A stretch of 64,000 nt of DNA from Rubripirellula lacrimiformis (GTDB taxonomy: Bacteria; Planctomycetota; Planctomycetia; Pirellulales; Pirellulaceae). The position numbers were made by a program, and so were the translations under genes. Below are positions 62,805 through 64,000 of this stretch, piece after piece. The stretch covers positions 3,596,001 through 3,660,000 of the forward strand of contig NZ_CP036525.1 in NCBI RefSeq assembly GCF_007741535.1, read 5' to 3'. Position 1 is the stretch's first letter; every line of letters starts with the position of its first letter. The notes under the pieces were generated by a model. That model was not told the origin of the DNA and made no database searches. It saw only the letters and a program-made list of their open reading frames with translations.

Positions 62805-63368
62805 TTAGGCGCGCGAGAGGAACTGGCCTGTGCGGGTATCGATTTTCAGTCGTTCGCCTTCTTTGATGTATTCCGGCACCTGCACCACTAGGCCGGTTTC
62901 CATCGTGGCCGGTTTGTTGCGGGAAGTGGCCGAGTTGCCCTTCACGCCGGGATCGCACTGGGTGATGGTCAATTCGACCGAGGCGGGCAGGTCCAAGCCG
63001 ACGCAGGCGTCGTTGTAGATCAGGGCTCGGATCCCCTCGAGTCCTTCGGTCATGTAGGGCAATTCTTCCTCAGCGTCTTCCAATGCCAGTTCGTACTGCT
63101 GGTAATCTTCCTTGTCCATCAGGTGCAGGTGAGTGGCGTCGGTGTACATCATCTGGACGTCGCGCCGCGAAAAGTCGGCTTCGTCCATCGCATCGGTCCC
63201 CTTCATCGTGATGTCGACCTTGTTGCGGGTCAGCACGTTGCGGGCGCGAAACTTGTACAGGGTTGCGGCGCCGCGGGCCGAGGGCGAGTGGACGGAGATG
63301 CCCTGGATCACGACCGGGTTCCCTTCGTGCACGACTACGGTTCCGGTCTTTACCTCTTTTGCCAGCAT
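62805..63368 (-). CDS. yeiP: Elongation factor P-like protein (EfpL/YeiP type)
   Basis: A 187-residue product with three domains of EF-P fold. The tip of domain I reads SPSARGAATLYKFRARNVLT, which is the form found in YeiP/EfpL, with Arg where EF-P has the modified Lys or its surroundings. MDKEDYQQYEL, GNSATSRNKPATMETGLVVQ and VPEYIKEGERLKIDTRTGQF agree. It is expected to relieve ribosome stalling at proline-rich motifs. No modification enzyme gene is nearby. Confidence 0.85.
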   Translation of the reverse strand: MLAKEVKTGTVVVHEGNPVVIQGISVHSPSARGAATLYKFRARNVLTRNKVDITMKGTDAMDEADFSRRDVQMMYTDATHLHLMDKEDYQQYELALEDAEEELPYMTEGLEGIRALIYNDACVGLDLPASVELTITQCDPGVKGNSATSRNKPATMETGLVVQVPEYIKEGERLKIDTRTGQFLSRA

Positions 63369-63615
63369 CGGTGTTCTTTCGGTTTGACGGACGTCGCGGT
63401 TCGCGGCAGCCGCCGGGTGGATCTTGTCATTCCGCTGCGGAGCCAGCCTAGCGCTGGGAAAGTCGCCCGGCGAAGCGTGACAGGTAATGTGCGATCGAAG
63501 TGACCGCGCAGACCATCACAGCAGAATTTAGAAAGTTGGTTGGGGTGTGAATCTCGTTTCGCAAGCTGGCGGGACCGCCGATCGCGGTCCTCGCAAGACG
63601 AGCGGGCAGAATTGT
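63369..63615. other. Intergenic, nothing recognised
   Basis: Gap before the efpL-like gene; a promoter is expected. No repeat or RNA is seen. Confidence 0.4.
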
Positions 63616-64000
63616 CTATCGCCAAAGCCAATCGCGAAAGCCCTCGACCACAAGCGCGCGATCGCCGAAGCCTTTCCAGGCCAAAAACGCGATCAGCAAA
63701 GTCGTGATCGTTAGCATCGCAAACCCGCGGCGAGGTGCCGGGGCCGGGCTTTGCGCCATTTCATGCCGCAGATTGCCAAGCAAAGCGTTCCAGAATCGGG
63801 GCGAACCCACGGGTTCAAACGCCAGGATCCGAGCATGGTCGAGTCCTCGTTGCCCGTCGACTCGCAGGTGGATGCCGAGGGCCGGAAGATGAACCTGCAG
63901 TTGGTTGGCGTCTCCGATGGTGCTGGGGTCAAGCCGCGTCGCGGCACGCAGCAGCGGTGGATAAGTTTCCTCGGGCGTACGTCCAAAGACCACCAACTTG
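63616..64000 (-). CDS. C-terminal part of a membrane-anchored hypothetical protein
   Basis: The frame is open to the window edge, so the N-terminus is missing (a TTG at 63996 is not a convincing start). The visible 127 residues contain QLQVHLPALGIHLRVDGQRG, a basic Pro-rich linker and one membrane helix near the end (FAMLTITTLLIAFLAWKGFG). The family is not recognised. Confidence 0.55.
   Translation of the reverse strand, partial: KLVVFGRTPEETYPPLLRAATRLDPSTIGDANQLQVHLPALGIHLRVDGQRGLDHARILAFEPVGSPRFWNALLGNLRHEMAQSPAPAPRRGFAMLTITTLLIAFLAWKGFGDRALVVEGFRDWLWR

Overview
The window looks like a chromosomal segment of a planctomycete, most likely of the family Pirellulaceae (Rhodopirellula/Rubripirellula-like). 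The grounds are three Cys-type sulfatases, an SHD1-domain secreted protein, NPYQPP-type and other planctomycete hypothetical proteins, a tetrahydromethanopterin-type mch gene beside an ATP-grasp gene, a Cys-rich secreted repeat protein, high GC content and many intergenic palindromes. No ribosomal RNA, intact tRNA or CRISPR array is visible.

Layout. 1-676: truncated SHD1-domain protein. 885-7327: leftward integrated-element module (MerR-like regulator, excisionase-like HTH, hypothetical, zinc-finger/TOPRIM primase, hypothetical, small-terminase-like protein, tape measure protein, small hypothetical). It has no capsid, portal, large terminase or integrase, and a tRNA-3'-end-like att remnant lies near 7782-7809. 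7.8-15.2 kb: gene-poor, repeat-rich accessory region with small membrane proteins, an RDD protein and a possible Imm32 immunity protein. 15.7-26.3 kb: hybrid histidine kinase, hypotheticals, MarC, a sulfatase, a secreted toroid-like protein and an AlkD-like protein. 26.7-33.2 kb: rightward metY, metX-metW fusion and two sulfatases. 33.2-40.3 kb: a non-coding tandem array of about thirty 97-bp units, interrupted by an intact IS66 element (with 8-bp target duplication) and an IS1182-like element. 40.4-64 kb: mainly core genes, including leftward def-fmt, rightward mch, ATP-grasp and OleC-like ligase with overlapping start/stop codons, a D-2-hydroxyacid dehydrogenase, a Cys-rich secreted protein, an NHL protein, an HD-GYP protein, fumC, metF with an alpha/beta hydrolase, a PhyH dioxygenase, an EEP-family protein and an EF-P-like (EfpL/YeiP) factor.

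How the genes may work together. metY and metXW make homocysteine from homoserine, metF supplies methyl-tetrahydrofolate, and fmt/def handle formyl-methionine. Sulfatases directly downstream of the Met genes could supply sulfate. mch and the ATP-grasp gene belong to the tetrahydromethanopterin C1 pathway. The most unusual structure is the 97-bp array: it has conserved hairpin arms, higher-order repetition and decayed edges, and it has received two different insertion sequences.
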